DNA of 64,000 nt from Actinoallomurus liliacearum (GCF_039542035.1 NZ_BAABHJ010000004.1:36252-100251), one strand, 5' to 3'; shown: positions 9,514-19,069, counted from the first letter of the stretch. The notes: generated by a model not told the origin, from the letters alone. Translations and numbers: made by a program.

Positions 9514-10809
9514 TCAGTCGGCACTCCAGGACGGGGTGCGGCGCACCGTCCCCCACAGGTAGCGGAGGTCGGAGCCCCGAGGGAGCAGGTCACTCCACGA
9601 GTGCCGGGTGACCCGCAGGAACCACTGGACCTGGAGTGCCGCGAACACGCTGTAACCGACGCTGGAGGCGAACGCGGCGCCCCCGGCACCGTACGACGGG
9701 ATCAGCGCGAGGTTCAGGGCGACGTTGGCCGTGAGGGCCGCGACCGCCGTCACCGAGTTCCGCAGCGGGCGGTCGAGCCGGAGCAGGAAGGCGCCCACCG
9801 GTCTGCTCGCGCCGATCGCCCACAGGCCCGGCGCCAATGCGAGGAGCGGGCCGACGGCCCCGGTGAACGCCGGCCCGTACACCGCCGGGACCACGAACGG
9901 CGCGGTGGCGCAGAGGAACCCCACGGAGCCGGCGGCGACCAGCGCGGCGATCCTCGTGGACCGCACGGTGCACACGGTCGCCGCCCGCTCGTCGTCCTCG
10001 AGCTGCCGGGGCATGGCGAGGTTCGCGACGACGTCGGAAGGGACCCGGCCCAGCTCCATCAGCGTCACCGCCACGGCGTACAGCCCCACCTCGGCCGTCG
10101 TCGTCATCGCGCCCAGGATCAAGACGTCCACCCGCAGCAGCAGGAACATCGAGACGAGACCGGTGTGATAGCGCAGCCCCAGGCGAAGCGTCCGGCGCGC
10201 CATCCCGAGGTCGCAGTGTCGCAGCCTCGGACGCGCGGCGGGCAGGAGGACCACCAGGGGCAGCGCGGCGGACATGGTCCACAGCGCGACCACCCACCAC
10301 AGTGTCACCTTGCCCAGCGCGGCGAGCAGGACCAGCGACGCGCAGTGCACGCCCACACTGAGCAGGCCGCTGCGGTTGTTGACGTCGATGCGCGCCCTCA
10401 GGACCATGAGGCGGGCGAGCAGTTTCTCGGTCATCGCGCAGGGGATCCAGACCAGCGCCACGGCCAGCAGACCGGGATCCGTCACCGGGACGACGCCGGG
10501 CCCCAGCCCCACCACGACCACGGCGGCGGCGATCGCGCAGACGCCTCCGAGCGCCGCGCCGAACAGCACGCTGTTGGCGGTGACGACAGCAGTGTCGCGG
10601 AGCCGGGACCAGAGCGCGACGTGCGACTCCTCCACCGACAGGTGCCCGAGATGCAGCGCGACCGTCCCGACGGCGATCAGCACGGCGTAGGCACCTCGCC
10701 CCTCGGGTCCCAGCGACCGGTTCACGACCACGCTCATCAGCGCGCCGAGGACGAACCTGGCGGCGTAGGCGCCCAGCGTACGGGCGGCCTGCCCGGCCGC
10801 CGCGTTCAC
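9514..10809 (-). CDS. Wzx-type polysaccharide flippase (MOP superfamily)
   Basis: This 431 aa polytopic protein has about 12 hydrophobic segments and an N-terminus typical of oligosaccharide flippases (LGAYAARFVLGALMSVVVNR, SLGPEGRGAYAV). Such proteins move lipid-linked repeat units across the plasma membrane. It lies downstream of the asparagine-synthetase-like gene on the same strand, 127 bp away, the spacer holding 30-bp repeats. It is one of two flippases in the locus. The GTG start at 10809 has no strong ribosome binding site, so the N-terminus is uncertain. Confidence 0.8.
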   Translation of the reverse strand: MNAAAGQAARTLGAYAARFVLGALMSVVVNRSLGPEGRGAYAVLIAVGTVALHLGHLSVEESHVALWSRLRDTAVVTANSVLFGAALGGVCAIAAAVVVVGLGPGVVPVTDPGLLAVALVWIPCAMTEKLLARLMVLRARIDVNNRSGLLSVGVHCASLVLLAALGKVTLWWVVALWTMSAALPLVVLLPAARPRLRHCDLGMARRTLRLGLRYHTGLVSMFLLLRVDVLILGAMTTTAEVGLYAVAVTLMELGRVPSDVVANLAMPRQLEDDERAATVCTVRSTRIAALVAAGSVGFLCATAPFVVPAVYGPAFTGAVGPLLALAPGLWAIGASRPVGAFLLRLDRPLRNSVTAVAALTANVALNLALIPSYGAGGAAFASSVGYSVFAALQVQWFLRVTRHSWSDLLPRGSDLRYLWGTVRRTPSWSAD

Positions 10810-10870
10810 CGCGCCGGCCGGCGGCCCGGGCGACGGCCGGCGCGCGGGTCCACGGGCGGACGGCGGCCAC

Positions 10871-10930
10871 GGGGGCGCACGACCGGGTGGCGGTCACCGC
10901 GGGGGCGCACGACCGGATGGCGGTCGCCGC
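10871..10930. repeat. 30-bp tandem repeat, two near-perfect copies plus partial flanking copies
   Basis: Units 10871-10900 and 10901-10930 differ at two positions. Diverged partial units continue on both sides (10849-10870 and 10931-10953). The array fills the gap between the asnB-like stop and the flippase start and overlaps the asnB 3' end. Confidence 0.75.
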
Positions 10931-10936
10931 AGGGGT

Positions 10937-12844
10937 TCACGGGCGGACGGTGGAGCCGCGGTCGGGCCCCGGCACCGGCGGGTCGAGGAAGACGCGGCAC
11001 CACAGTTCGAACTGCAGCAGCGCCCAGATCCGGCCGCTGTGGTCGTGTCCGTTCGCGTGCCGCCGCAGCAGCTCCCGCACCCCCTCGGGCCGGAACAGCC
11101 CCCGGGACCTCGCCGTGTGGTCCGTCAGAACGTCCCACGAGAGGTCGGCCAGTTCGGTGCGGAGCCACCGCGCGAGCGGGACGCCGAAGCCCATCTTCGG
11201 CCGGGTCAGGAGCTCGGGCGGCAACCACGGCGCGACCGCCTTCTTCAGCAGGTACTTCGTCGTTCCCCCGCGGATCTTCAGCTCCGGCGGGAGTCCGGCG
11301 GCCCACTCCATGAGGTGATGGTCCAGGAAGGGGGAACGCGCCTCCAGCGAGTTGGCCATCGTGGCGGTGTCCATCTTCACCAGGAGGTCGCCGGGGAGGT
11401 ACGTGTTGATGTCGACGTCCATGACGCGGCCCAGGACGGAGTCGGCGCGGGAGGCGGCGAACGCGTCGTCGAGCAGATCGTGGCTGTCGACCTCGGCCAG
11501 GCGCGCGCGCAGCGGGTCGGAGTACAGCGCCGTCTTCTCCGCGGACGTGAAGTACGACATCAGCCGCGCGTGGCGGCGCGACGCCGGGTGCCCCAGGAGA
11601 CCGAGCACCCGCCCCGCCCGCTGCAGCCCCGAGCGCGGGGCGCCGCGCGCGGCGAGCGCCGAGCCGACCCGGTCGAGCGGCCCCCGCAGGAACGGGAAGG
11701 CGGGGATCCGGCCGGCGCGCGCCATGAGCAGATAGCGCAGGTAGCCGCCGAACAGTTCGTCGCCGCCGTCCCCGTTGAGGACGACCGTCACCTGCGCACC
11801 GCTCATCCGCGCGACGTAGAAGGTGGGGATCGACGATGAGTCCGCGAACGGCTCGTTGTAGTGCCAGGTCAGCGCGGGCAGCACCTCGAGGGCCGAGGAG
11901 GTGACGACCATCTCGTGATGGTCGGTCGCGTAGTGCCGGGCCAGCATCCGCGCGTAGCGACGTTCGTCCAGGCTCTCTTCGTCGAAGCCGATGCTGAACG
12001 TCTTGACGGGGCCGGTCGAGTATCGGGTCATCGCGGCGACGACCGCGGAGGAGTCGATCCCGCCGGACAGCAGGGCGCCGAGCGGCCGCTCACCGACCAT
12101 GCGGACGCGCGTCGCGTCGAGCAGCCGGCCGCGGAGCTCTTCGGCGGCCTCCTCCTCGGACGTGACCGCGCGCGGGGTGCAGTCGACGCGCCAGTAGCGT
12201 CGTGTCACGGCGATGCCGTCCTGCCAGGAGAGCAGGTGGCCGGGCGCCAGTTTGTGCACGCCCCGGAGGATCGACCAGGGGGCCGGCACGTACTGATAGG
12301 TCAGGTAGTGGTGCAGCGCCACCAGGTCGACCTCGCGACGGATCGTGGGATCCCGCGTGAGCGCCTTGAGCTCGGAGGCGAACCACAGTGTCCCGCCGTC
12401 GGACCGCCAGTACAGCGGCTTCTTGCCCACCCGGTCCCGGGCGAGGAGGAGCCGGCGCCTTCTGCCGTCCCAGATCGCGAACGCGAACATGCCACGGAGC
12501 CGGTGGACCAGATCGTCCCCGAAGTCCTCGTACAGGTGGACCAGGCACTCCGTGTCGCCGTTCGTGGCGAGACGGTGGCCCCGGTCGCGGAGTTCGCGCC
12601 GTAGCGCGGGGAAGTTGTAGATCTCCCCGTTGAAGATCGCCACCACGGTCCGGTCCTCGTTGTAGACCGGCTGACCGCCACCCGGCACGTCGACGATGGC
12701 GAGCCGCCGCATGCCGAGTGCGGCGTGCGCGTCATCGTGGAAGCCCTCGCCGTCCGGCCCCCGGTGGGCGAGCACATCGCACATACGGCGGACGAGGGAC
12801 GGATCGGGACGACCCGTCGTCACCACGCCCGCTATGCCGCACAT
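10937..12844 (-). CDS. AsnB-type glutamine-dependent amidotransferase (asparagine synthetase-like)
   Basis: This 635 aa protein has a class II glutamine amidotransferase domain with Cys2 as the catalytic residue (MCGIAGVV), NGEIYNF, and GDTECL. An ATP-pyrophosphatase synthase domain follows, with the PP-loop LLSGGIDSSAVVAA and NGDGGDELFGGY. The start was set at 12844 because Cys must follow Met; the slightly upstream ATG at 12856 would bury it, and AAAGGA lies 11 bases ahead. Within a glycan locus such proteins often amidate sugar carboxylates or other precursors rather than make free asparagine (known for O-antigen amidotransferases). That role is inference here. Confidence 0.85.
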   Translation of the reverse strand: MCGIAGVVTTGRPDPSLVRRMCDVLAHRGPDGEGFHDDAHAALGMRRLAIVDVPGGGQPVYNEDRTVVAIFNGEIYNFPALRRELRDRGHRLATNGDTECLVHLYEDFGDDLVHRLRGMFAFAIWDGRRRRLLLARDRVGKKPLYWRSDGGTLWFASELKALTRDPTIRREVDLVALHHYLTYQYVPAPWSILRGVHKLAPGHLLSWQDGIAVTRRYWRVDCTPRAVTSEEEAAEELRGRLLDATRVRMVGERPLGALLSGGIDSSAVVAAMTRYSTGPVKTFSIGFDEESLDERRYARMLARHYATDHHEMVVTSSALEVLPALTWHYNEPFADSSSIPTFYVARMSGAQVTVVLNGDGGDELFGGYLRYLLMARAGRIPAFPFLRGPLDRVGSALAARGAPRSGLQRAGRVLGLLGHPASRRHARLMSYFTSAEKTALYSDPLRARLAEVDSHDLLDDAFAASRADSVLGRVMDVDINTYLPGDLLVKMDTATMANSLEARSPFLDHHLMEWAAGLPPELKIRGGTTKYLLKKAVAPWLPPELLTRPKMGFGVPLARWLRTELADLSWDVLTDHTARSRGLFRPEGVRELLRRHANGHDHSGRIWALLQFELWCRVFLDPPVPGPDRGSTVRP

Positions 12845-13126
12845 ATACGCCCCCATCCTTTAAAAAGGCTGATTTTAAATCACGACGCGTGCTGCAGCAC
12901 ATTAACACTCCCCCGCCAACCGAGACCCGTCCGCCGCGAGATGCCGGGTTTCCAGCATTTCACCGTCCGACCTCCACGGCGGCAAGTCGCCGAAGCCGCC
13001 TCGATGAATAATTTCCGTGCGACTGACCAACTGTTGATCTTGAAGATGGGGTGGTCATTCACAAGGCGGTGATATACCTGAGGCCAGGGAGTGGGGATCT
13101 CTTCAACTCGACGCCGGGGAACAATA
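12845..13126. promoter_or_regulatory. Divergent promoter region with 12-bp perfect palindrome (12889-12900)
   Basis: This 282 bp spacer between divergent asnB-like and sugar-phosphate transferase genes is clearly more AT-rich than its surroundings (TTTAAAAAGG, TTTTAAAT). It contains the perfect palindrome GTGCTGCAGCAC at 12889-12900, 33 bp upstream of the asnB-side ATG. It likely holds both promoters; the palindrome could be an operator. No recognised regulator motif was matched. Confidence 0.45.
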
Positions 13127-13864
13127 ATGTCCATTTTTGCACCGGGCACACAGTCGGGTCAGGTCACGTCGACAGACCAGCTCAACCATCACGTTGCGGA
13201 TTTCGACGCGCCTTCGCCTCCGACTCGCCATCCACCTGGAAAACGCCTGATGGGCGGGCACGGGGCACGCCGCGTCAAGCATGCCGCCGACCGGGTGCTG
13301 GCCGTTCTACTGCTCCTCGTCCTTGCCCCGCTGCTGCTGACCATCACCATTGCCGTCCTATTGAGCAGTCCGGGCCCGGTGTTCTTCGGGCATGAGCGTA
13401 TCGGCGCCAACGGCAAGCCATTCCGAATGTGGAAGTTCCGTTCCATGAAAGCGAATGCCGCAGAACAGCTCACAGATCTGCTGCGCGTTCACAATCGGGG
13501 CGATGAGCCGCTGTTCAAGATCCCCGACGATCCGCGCATCACACGACTCGGCAAGTGGTTGCGCCGCTGGTCCCTCGACGAACTGCCCCAGTTGTGGAAC
13601 GTGGCAATCGGTGAGATGTCGCTGGTCGGCCCGCGTCCGCAGATCGACGCCGAAGTGCTCCTCTACACCCCCAACGACTACGGCAGGCTCAGCGTGCGAC
13701 CGGGCATCACCGGCCTCTGGCAGGTCAGCGGCAGGTCGCGGCTGTCCTGGAAGGAGGCGATCCACCTCGATCTCCACTACGTGGACAACTGGTCGCTCCT
13801 GCTCGACGTCCGGATCCTGGCTCGCACCGTCAGCGCGGTGCTGGGCGGCCGCGGAGCGGGGTGA
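13127..13864 (+). CDS. Undecaprenyl-phosphate sugar-phosphotransferase (initiating PGT)
   Basis: This 245 aa protein corresponds to the catalytic C-terminal half of WbaP/WcaJ-type enzymes. It has one membrane hairpin (VLAVLLLLVLAPLLLTITIAV) followed by the conserved cytoplasmic blocks KPFRMWKFRSM, WLRRWSLDELPQLWNV, MSLVGPRPQ, and RPGITGLWQVSGRS. It loads the first sugar-1-phosphate onto undecaprenyl phosphate. Start ATG 13127 has CGGGGA six bases upstream. It leads the plus-strand operon through the two GT4 genes, Wzz/kinase and Wzy. The N-terminal multi-spanning domain of long-form PGTs is missing. Confidence 0.9.
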   Translation: MSIFAPGTQSGQVTSTDQLNHHVADFDAPSPPTRHPPGKRLMGGHGARRVKHAADRVLAVLLLLVLAPLLLTITIAVLLSSPGPVFFGHERIGANGKPFRMWKFRSMKANAAEQLTDLLRVHNRGDEPLFKIPDDPRITRLGKWLRRWSLDELPQLWNVAIGEMSLVGPRPQIDAEVLLYTPNDYGRLSVRPGITGLWQVSGRSRLSWKEAIHLDLHYVDNWSLLLDVRILARTVSAVLGGRGAG

Positions 13865-13868
13865 ACCG

Positions 13869-15077
13869 ATGACACGAGTGGAAGTGGAAGCCCCATCGGA
13901 CGGGCGGCCGGGCATCGGGGCCATCCCCGTTCCCCGCCCGACGAACGAGGGCGGCGGCCTCAAGGTCGCGCTCGTCCACGACTGGCTCACGAACCAGGGT
14001 GGGGCCGAGCGTGTCCTGTGGAGCCTGCACAAGGCGTTCCCGGAGGCGCCGATCTATACGTCGGTCTTCGCACCGCGGGCGCTGCCGCAGTTCGCGCGCG
14101 CCCAGGTACGGACGTCGTTTCTGCAGAGGTGGCCCTTCGCCGCCACCCGTCACCAGCTTTATCCGGTTCTCCGGACTTTCGCCTTCGAATCATTTGATTT
14201 CAGCTCGTACGACGTCGTCATCTCGAGTTGTTCCGCCGAGGCGAAAGGGATCGTGACACGCCCTGAGACGCCGCACATCTGCTATCTGCACACGCCCACT
14301 CGCTACTATTGGAGCGACCACTACCGCTATGCAAAGAATCCAGGTTTCGGCCCCTTGAACCCTGTCATCCGATTGGCCATGCCCGCTTTCATCCGGCACA
14401 TGAGAATGTGGGACCTGGCGGCGACGGCCCGAGTCGACGCCTTCATCGCCAATTCGGCATTCGTCGCGCAGCGGGTGGAGAAGTACTACCGGCGGGACGC
14501 CGTGGTGATCCATCCGCCCATACAGACGAATCAGTTCTCCATCAAAGAGGACGGACCGGACGATTTCTTCCTCATAGCCGGGCGACTGGTCCCCTACAAG
14601 CACGTGGACCTCGCCGTCCGAGCCTGCCGGGAGCTGGATCTGCCGCTCGTCGTCGCGGGAACGGGAAGCGAACTGCCCCGGCTACGGGCGATGGCCGGTC
14701 CGAGGACACGGTTCACCGGCCGGGTCAGCGACGAGCAGCTGGCCGGTTACTACCGCCGCGCCAGGGCGCTGATCCACTGCGCCGAAGAGGACTTCGGGCT
14801 GATACCGCTCGAGAGCATGGCGAGCGGGCGGCCGGTGATCGCCTTCAACGGCGGTGGCCTGCAGGAGACCGTGGTCGAGGGACGCACGGGGACGTTCTTC
14901 GACCGGCAGACCGTCGACTCCCTCAAGGACGCGCTGCGCCGCTTCGACGGGATGCGATTCGAGCCGGAGGCCCTCCGGCACCATGCCGCGCGCTTCGACG
15001 AAGCGGTCTTCATCGAGAAGATCACGGCCTTCGTCACCGCGCTGCGCCGGAGGTCGGCGGAGGTTCCGACGACATGA
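13869..15077 (+). CDS. GT4-family glycosyltransferase
   Basis: This 402 aa GT-B protein begins with VALVHDWLTNQGGAERVL, typical of GT4 enzymes related to WbaZ/WcaI-type mannosyltransferases. The donor-binding half has IAGRLVPYKHVDLAVRA and the E-x7-E signature within EEDFGLIPLESMASGRPV. It starts 4 bp after the initiating transferase stop and overlaps the next gene by four bases (ATGA). It probably adds an early sugar of the repeat unit; donor and linkage are unknown. Confidence 0.88.
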   Translation: MTRVEVEAPSDGRPGIGAIPVPRPTNEGGGLKVALVHDWLTNQGGAERVLWSLHKAFPEAPIYTSVFAPRALPQFARAQVRTSFLQRWPFAATRHQLYPVLRTFAFESFDFSSYDVVISSCSAEAKGIVTRPETPHICYLHTPTRYYWSDHYRYAKNPGFGPLNPVIRLAMPAFIRHMRMWDLAATARVDAFIANSAFVAQRVEKYYRRDAVVIHPPIQTNQFSIKEDGPDDFFLIAGRLVPYKHVDLAVRACRELDLPLVVAGTGSELPRLRAMAGPRTRFTGRVSDEQLAGYYRRARALIHCAEEDFGLIPLESMASGRPVIAFNGGGLQETVVEGRTGTFFDRQTVDSLKDALRRFDGMRFEPEALRHHAARFDEAVFIEKITAFVTALRRRSAEVPTT

Positions 15078-16168
15078 GAGGTTCACGGCCCTTCCGCGTC
15101 GCGTTGACCGGCAAGGTCCTGAGTCGCAACGTCGGCGGCAACACGACCTACACGGAGCGGCTCTATCACCACTTGGCCGACCTGGGGGTGACCGCCGACG
15201 TGCTCCTGCCGGCGGGGGACGGGCGTTCGGGCGTCACGCGCGCCCTGGCCTACGCCGCCGCGGAGGGCCTCGTCTGGCCGCGTACGGTGGACGACCGGCA
15301 CGCCGATCTCCTGCACTATCCCGGGGACACCGGCGCGCTGCTCCCCGCCCGCGTGCCGATCGTGGCGACCGTCCACGGCGTCCCGTCGGTCCGTGTCCCG
15401 GGTCTCCGGCGCGCCGTCTGGGAGCGAACGTGGCGGCTGCGCGTGGCCCGCCTCACCGAGGTCGCGGCCGCCGTCATCACCGTCTCGGCGAACTCCGCGC
15501 GCGAGATCGAGCGCACGTTCGGCGTGCCGGCGGACCGCCTGCACGTCATCCCGCACGGCATCGACACCGCGCGCTTCCATCCCGACCGTTCCGCGGACGG
15601 CCCGCTGCTCGCGCCGCTTCGGCTGCCGGAGCGGTTCGTTCTGTACCTCGGCAACCTCGATCCCCGCAAGAACGTTCCGGCGCTCGTCGAGGCCGTCGGC
15701 CGGCCGGAGATCAGCCGGCTGGGAGTACGCCTGGTCGTCGCCGGCGGTTCCTTCCGGGGTTCGGAGCCCATCGAGCGGCTGCTGGCAACCGTCCCGCACG
15801 TGCGGTACCTCGGCCAGGTCCCGGGAGATCTCGTCGCCCCCTTGTTGCGAGCCGCGAGCGTCTTCGCGCTGCCGTCGAGCCATGAGGGATTCGGGCTGCC
15901 GGTCGTCGAGGCGATGGCCTGCGGCACGCCGGTCGTCACGTCCGACCGAGGCGCGCTGCCCGAGGTGACCGGCGACGCGGCGCACGTCATCACCGATCTC
16001 GGTCCGGCCTCGATCGCCGCGGCGTTGCGCGACGTCCTGACCGACGACGGACGGGCCACGCGGCTGCGTACCCGGGGGCAGGCCAACGCCCAGCGGTTCA
16101 CCTGGGCGGAATGCGCCAGGCGGCACCTGGAGATCTTCACCGGTCTCGTCTCGGGAGCGGCGACTTGA
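15074..16168 (+). CDS. GT4-family glycosyltransferase
   Basis: This 364 aa GT-B enzyme has an N-terminal acceptor domain with the GGNTTYTERL loop. The donor domain carries VLYLGNLDPRKNVPALVEA and SSHEGFGLPVVEAMACGTPVV, including the E-x7-E pair. The gene overlaps the preceding GT by ATGA, indicating translational coupling. It probably acts second or third in repeat-unit assembly; sugar specificity cannot be read from sequence. Confidence 0.88.
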   Translation: MRGSRPFRVALTGKVLSRNVGGNTTYTERLYHHLADLGVTADVLLPAGDGRSGVTRALAYAAAEGLVWPRTVDDRHADLLHYPGDTGALLPARVPIVATVHGVPSVRVPGLRRAVWERTWRLRVARLTEVAAAVITVSANSAREIERTFGVPADRLHVIPHGIDTARFHPDRSADGPLLAPLRLPERFVLYLGNLDPRKNVPALVEAVGRPEISRLGVRLVVAGGSFRGSEPIERLLATVPHVRYLGQVPGDLVAPLLRAASVFALPSSHEGFGLPVVEAMACGTPVVTSDRGALPEVTGDAAHVITDLGPASIAAALRDVLTDDGRATRLRTRGQANAQRFTWAECARRHLEIFTGLVSGAAT

Positions 16169-16256
16169 TCGGCCGCGGAGGTTCCCGCCGGACCACGTCG
16201 GCGCCTCCTCGAAACAGCAGCCTGATCAGCAACGGAGACAAAGAGTAGGAGATCGC

Positions 16257-17690
16257 GTGACGATCAGTGAATTCGTACGGGGGCTTCGCCGGCATTTGGT
16301 GCTGCTGGCGCTCGCGCCGCTGCTGGGGGCCGCCGTCGCTCAGCTCATCACCATGCTGCAGCCCCGGTCCTACGAGTCAAAGGCATCGGTCTTCTTCTCG
16401 CTCTCCCAGACGACGGACAAGCTGGACCAGGCGTACCAGGGGACTCTGTTCAGCCAGCAGAAGGTGCGCTCCTATGCCGACATCGTGACCACCCCGAAGG
16501 TCACCCAGCCCGTCATCAGTGAGTTGGGTCTGCGCATACGACCGGAGACGCTCGCCAAGCGGTTGACCGTCGAGGTTCCCCTCGACACGACCCTGTTGAA
16601 CATCAGCGTGCGCTACTCCGACCCGAGGATGGCCGCGGGGATCGTCAACAGCGTGACGCGCAATCTGTCCCGAGCGGTCTCCGATCTGGAGCCGCCGCAG
16701 GCGGGCCGGCCCTTGCCCATCCAGATCCACGTCGTCCGTCCGGGCACCGTCCCGCTCAAGCCGAGCAGCCCGCGACCGCTGCTGAACGTCGCCATCGGTC
16801 TCGTCCTGGGAACGATCGCCGGCATCGGGGCGGGGGCGCTCAAGGACGCCCTCGACACCCGGATCGGCCGGGCCGCGGACGTGACCCGGATCAGTGGTCT
16901 CCCGGTGCTCGGCGAGGTCCCGCATGATGCGGCCGCCCGCAAGCACGTCCTCGTCGACGACACCGACCGGTTCGGCCAGCGCGCGGAGGCCTACCGCAAG
17001 CTCCGCACCAATCTGCGCTTCATCGGCGTCGACCAGCCGCCCCGGACGATCGTCGTGTCGAGCCCGCACCGCGGCGACGGCAAGTCGAGCACCGCGATGA
17101 ACGTGGCCTTCTCGCTCGCCGACGACGGCGCTCGGGTTGTCCTCGTCGACGCGGACCTGCGGCGATCGTCCATCGCCTCCGCCTTGGGCCTGGTCGAGGG
17201 AGCCGGTCTCACGAGCGTGCTGGCCGGCCAGGCCACGATCGCCGACGTGCTGCAGCAGGCGAAGAGACGATCGACGATCGACGTGATCGCCAGCGGTCCC
17301 GTTCCGCCGAACCCGAGCGAACTGCTCGGCACCCGGAGGATGCAGCAGATCCTGGAGGAGCTCAGCGAGAACGCGGACTACGTGATCATCGACTCGCCGC
17401 CGCTCCTGCCCGTCGCCGACGCCGCGGTGATCGCCCCAGGCTGTGACGGGGTCATCCTCGTGGCGCGGGCCGGAAGGACCAAGCAGGACGAGTTGCGCTC
17501 AGCCGCCGAGAGCCTCGCCGCCGTCAACGCCGAGACTCTGGGCGTGGTCGTCAACATGACGAAGTCCACCGCCAACGATCGCTACTACGTCTACTCGGGA
17601 AGAACCTCGGCGAGCGGCGGCGCCGAGGCGTCGTCGTCGCCTCGGCGCCGCGACGAGGAGGACCCGGTGCCGAGCGCGAGCGCCCGGTGA
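16257..17690 (+). CDS. Wzz chain-length regulator fused to BY-family tyrosine kinase
   Basis: This 477 aa membrane protein has TM1 at about residues 15-35, an extracytoplasmic Wzz domain to about 180 and TM2 at about 185-205. A cytoplasmic BY-kinase domain follows, with Walker A GDGKSSTAMN (Lys276), Walker A' VVLVDADLRR and Walker B YVIIDSPP. The C-terminus has a small tyrosine cluster, RYYVYSG. It should govern polymer length with Wzy, its activity cycling by autophosphorylation and dephosphorylation. The GTG start follows AGGAG. The cognate-looking phosphatase lies about 20 kb downstream at 37082. Confidence 0.88.
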   Translation: MTISEFVRGLRRHLVLLALAPLLGAAVAQLITMLQPRSYESKASVFFSLSQTTDKLDQAYQGTLFSQQKVRSYADIVTTPKVTQPVISELGLRIRPETLAKRLTVEVPLDTTLLNISVRYSDPRMAAGIVNSVTRNLSRAVSDLEPPQAGRPLPIQIHVVRPGTVPLKPSSPRPLLNVAIGLVLGTIAGIGAGALKDALDTRIGRAADVTRISGLPVLGEVPHDAAARKHVLVDDTDRFGQRAEAYRKLRTNLRFIGVDQPPRTIVVSSPHRGDGKSSTAMNVAFSLADDGARVVLVDADLRRSSIASALGLVEGAGLTSVLAGQATIADVLQQAKRRSTIDVIASGPVPPNPSELLGTRRMQQILEELSENADYVIIDSPPLLPVADAAVIAPGCDGVILVARAGRTKQDELRSAAESLAAVNAETLGVVVNMTKSTANDRYYVYSGRTSASGGAEASSSPRRRDEEDPVPSASAR

Positions 17691-19045
17691 TGAGAACCCT
17701 CGGCACGGTGAGCCGCCCGGCCGCGCCCGGCCGGGACGGCCCCACCGGGAAGTCCCTGTGGATCCGCCACGGCACCTGGTGGCTGCACCCCGCCTGGACG
17801 GGCGTTCTCGTCGCCCTCCCATGTCTCGCCGTCACCTGGTACATCCCCGACCAGGACTACCGTCTCTGGTGGCGCACACCGAAGTACTTCGACTCGGCGG
17901 CCTGCCTGACCACGCTGCTCCTGCTCGGTGCCTTCGTCGTCGGCGCCATCGCGCCCTCGCTGGCCCGCAGGCGCAGCATCGTCCGGGGTTCGCGGGTGAC
18001 TCCCACGGCGGACCAGCAGCGGATCCTCGCGCAGGCCGGTCGGGTCTTCGTCGTACTGACCCTGATCGGATACGCCGTCTGGGCCCTCCTCGCCATTTCG
18101 CGCGGCTATGGCGGCGACCAGTTGGGCAGCGCGCTTCTTCTCAACCGGGACACCCTGATCGGGGCGAAGGAGGAGTACTTCTCGACGGCTCCCGGGGTGA
18201 CGACGCTGACGCAGTTCGGCCCCCTCGCCATCGTGTGCCTGCTGCTCGACCGCCGCATCAGCGGCCACCACCATCGGTGGGCCCTGGCGCTCCTCGCGGC
18301 CCTCGTCCTGGCCAGGGTTTTGATCAACGCCGAACGCCTGGCGCTCTTCGAGGCGGTCGTCCCCGTCATCGTGGTGGCCGCGGCCCTGCGGTCCGGGCGC
18401 TCCGCCCGGCCCCGGCACCGGCTCTGGTGGGCCCTGCTGCCGATGGTCGCCCCGCTGCTCCTGGCGGTCGTCTTCGGGCTCTTCGAGTACACGCGCAGTT
18501 GGAGCGACCGCTACCAGCACGAACACATCGGAGTCGGCGAGTTCGTCATGCTCCGGCTCGGCGGGTACTACGCGACCGCCTCCAATAACTCGGCGGTGCT
18601 CCTCACGCACCTGGCGCCGTACGCGAAGCTGCCGTGCTTCACCATCCCGGTGATCTGGAACTTCCCGATACTCAAGTCGCTGTTCAACGTCCACGGCGCC
18701 CTCGACGCGGGCCCGCACCACTGGATGCTGGTGCTGGCGCAATACGGGAATCCGGAGTTCAACAACCAGGGGGCCATCCTGCCGGCGGTCGCGGACTACG
18801 GCCCGGTCGGTGCGCTGGTGTGGTGGGCCGTCATCGGGCTGCTGCTGGGCGTCTGTTACCGCGCTCTGCGGGCGGGCGAACTACACGGCCTCGTGCTGTA
18901 CGCGGTCCTCTACGTGGGGCTCCTCGAGATGGGGCGCATCTTCTACTGGGGGCTCGGTCGCGCCTTCCCGGTCATCGCCGGCGGCATCCTCCTCGCGGTC
19001 CTCCTGCGTCGCGCGGGGCCGCGTGCGGCGGGCGAGGGAACCTGA
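17690..19045 (+). CDS. Wzy-like oligosaccharide repeat-unit polymerase
   Basis: This 451 aa polytopic membrane protein has about 11 hydrophobic segments and the large loops typical of O-antigen polymerases. Conserved-looking stretches are NRDTLIGAKEEYFS and the region AEQYGNPEFNNQG-like (LAQYGNPEFNNQ). Its position directly after Wzz/kinase, sharing the base overlap TGATG, supports a polymerase role. An overlapping GTG three bases upstream is an alternative start. Wzy proteins are poorly conserved, so the call rests on topology and context. Confidence 0.75.
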   Translation: MRTLGTVSRPAAPGRDGPTGKSLWIRHGTWWLHPAWTGVLVALPCLAVTWYIPDQDYRLWWRTPKYFDSAACLTTLLLLGAFVVGAIAPSLARRRSIVRGSRVTPTADQQRILAQAGRVFVVLTLIGYAVWALLAISRGYGGDQLGSALLLNRDTLIGAKEEYFSTAPGVTTLTQFGPLAIVCLLLDRRISGHHHRWALALLAALVLARVLINAERLALFEAVVPVIVVAAALRSGRSARPRHRLWWALLPMVAPLLLAVVFGLFEYTRSWSDRYQHEHIGVGEFVMLRLGGYYATASNNSAVLLTHLAPYAKLPCFTIPVIWNFPILKSLFNVHGALDAGPHHWMLVLAQYGNPEFNNQGAILPAVADYGPVGALVWWAVIGLLLGVCYRALRAGELHGLVLYAVLYVGLLEMGRIFYWGLGRAFPVIAGGILLAVLLRRAGPRAAGEGT

Positions 19046-19069
19046 TCGGCCGATGGAGAGAGGATCCTC

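Noticed and set aside
9178..11313. 711-codon plus-strand open frame across the flippase and asnB 3' end
   Set aside because: Antisense to two genes with clear family motifs; product is Arg/His/Gln-rich without structure.
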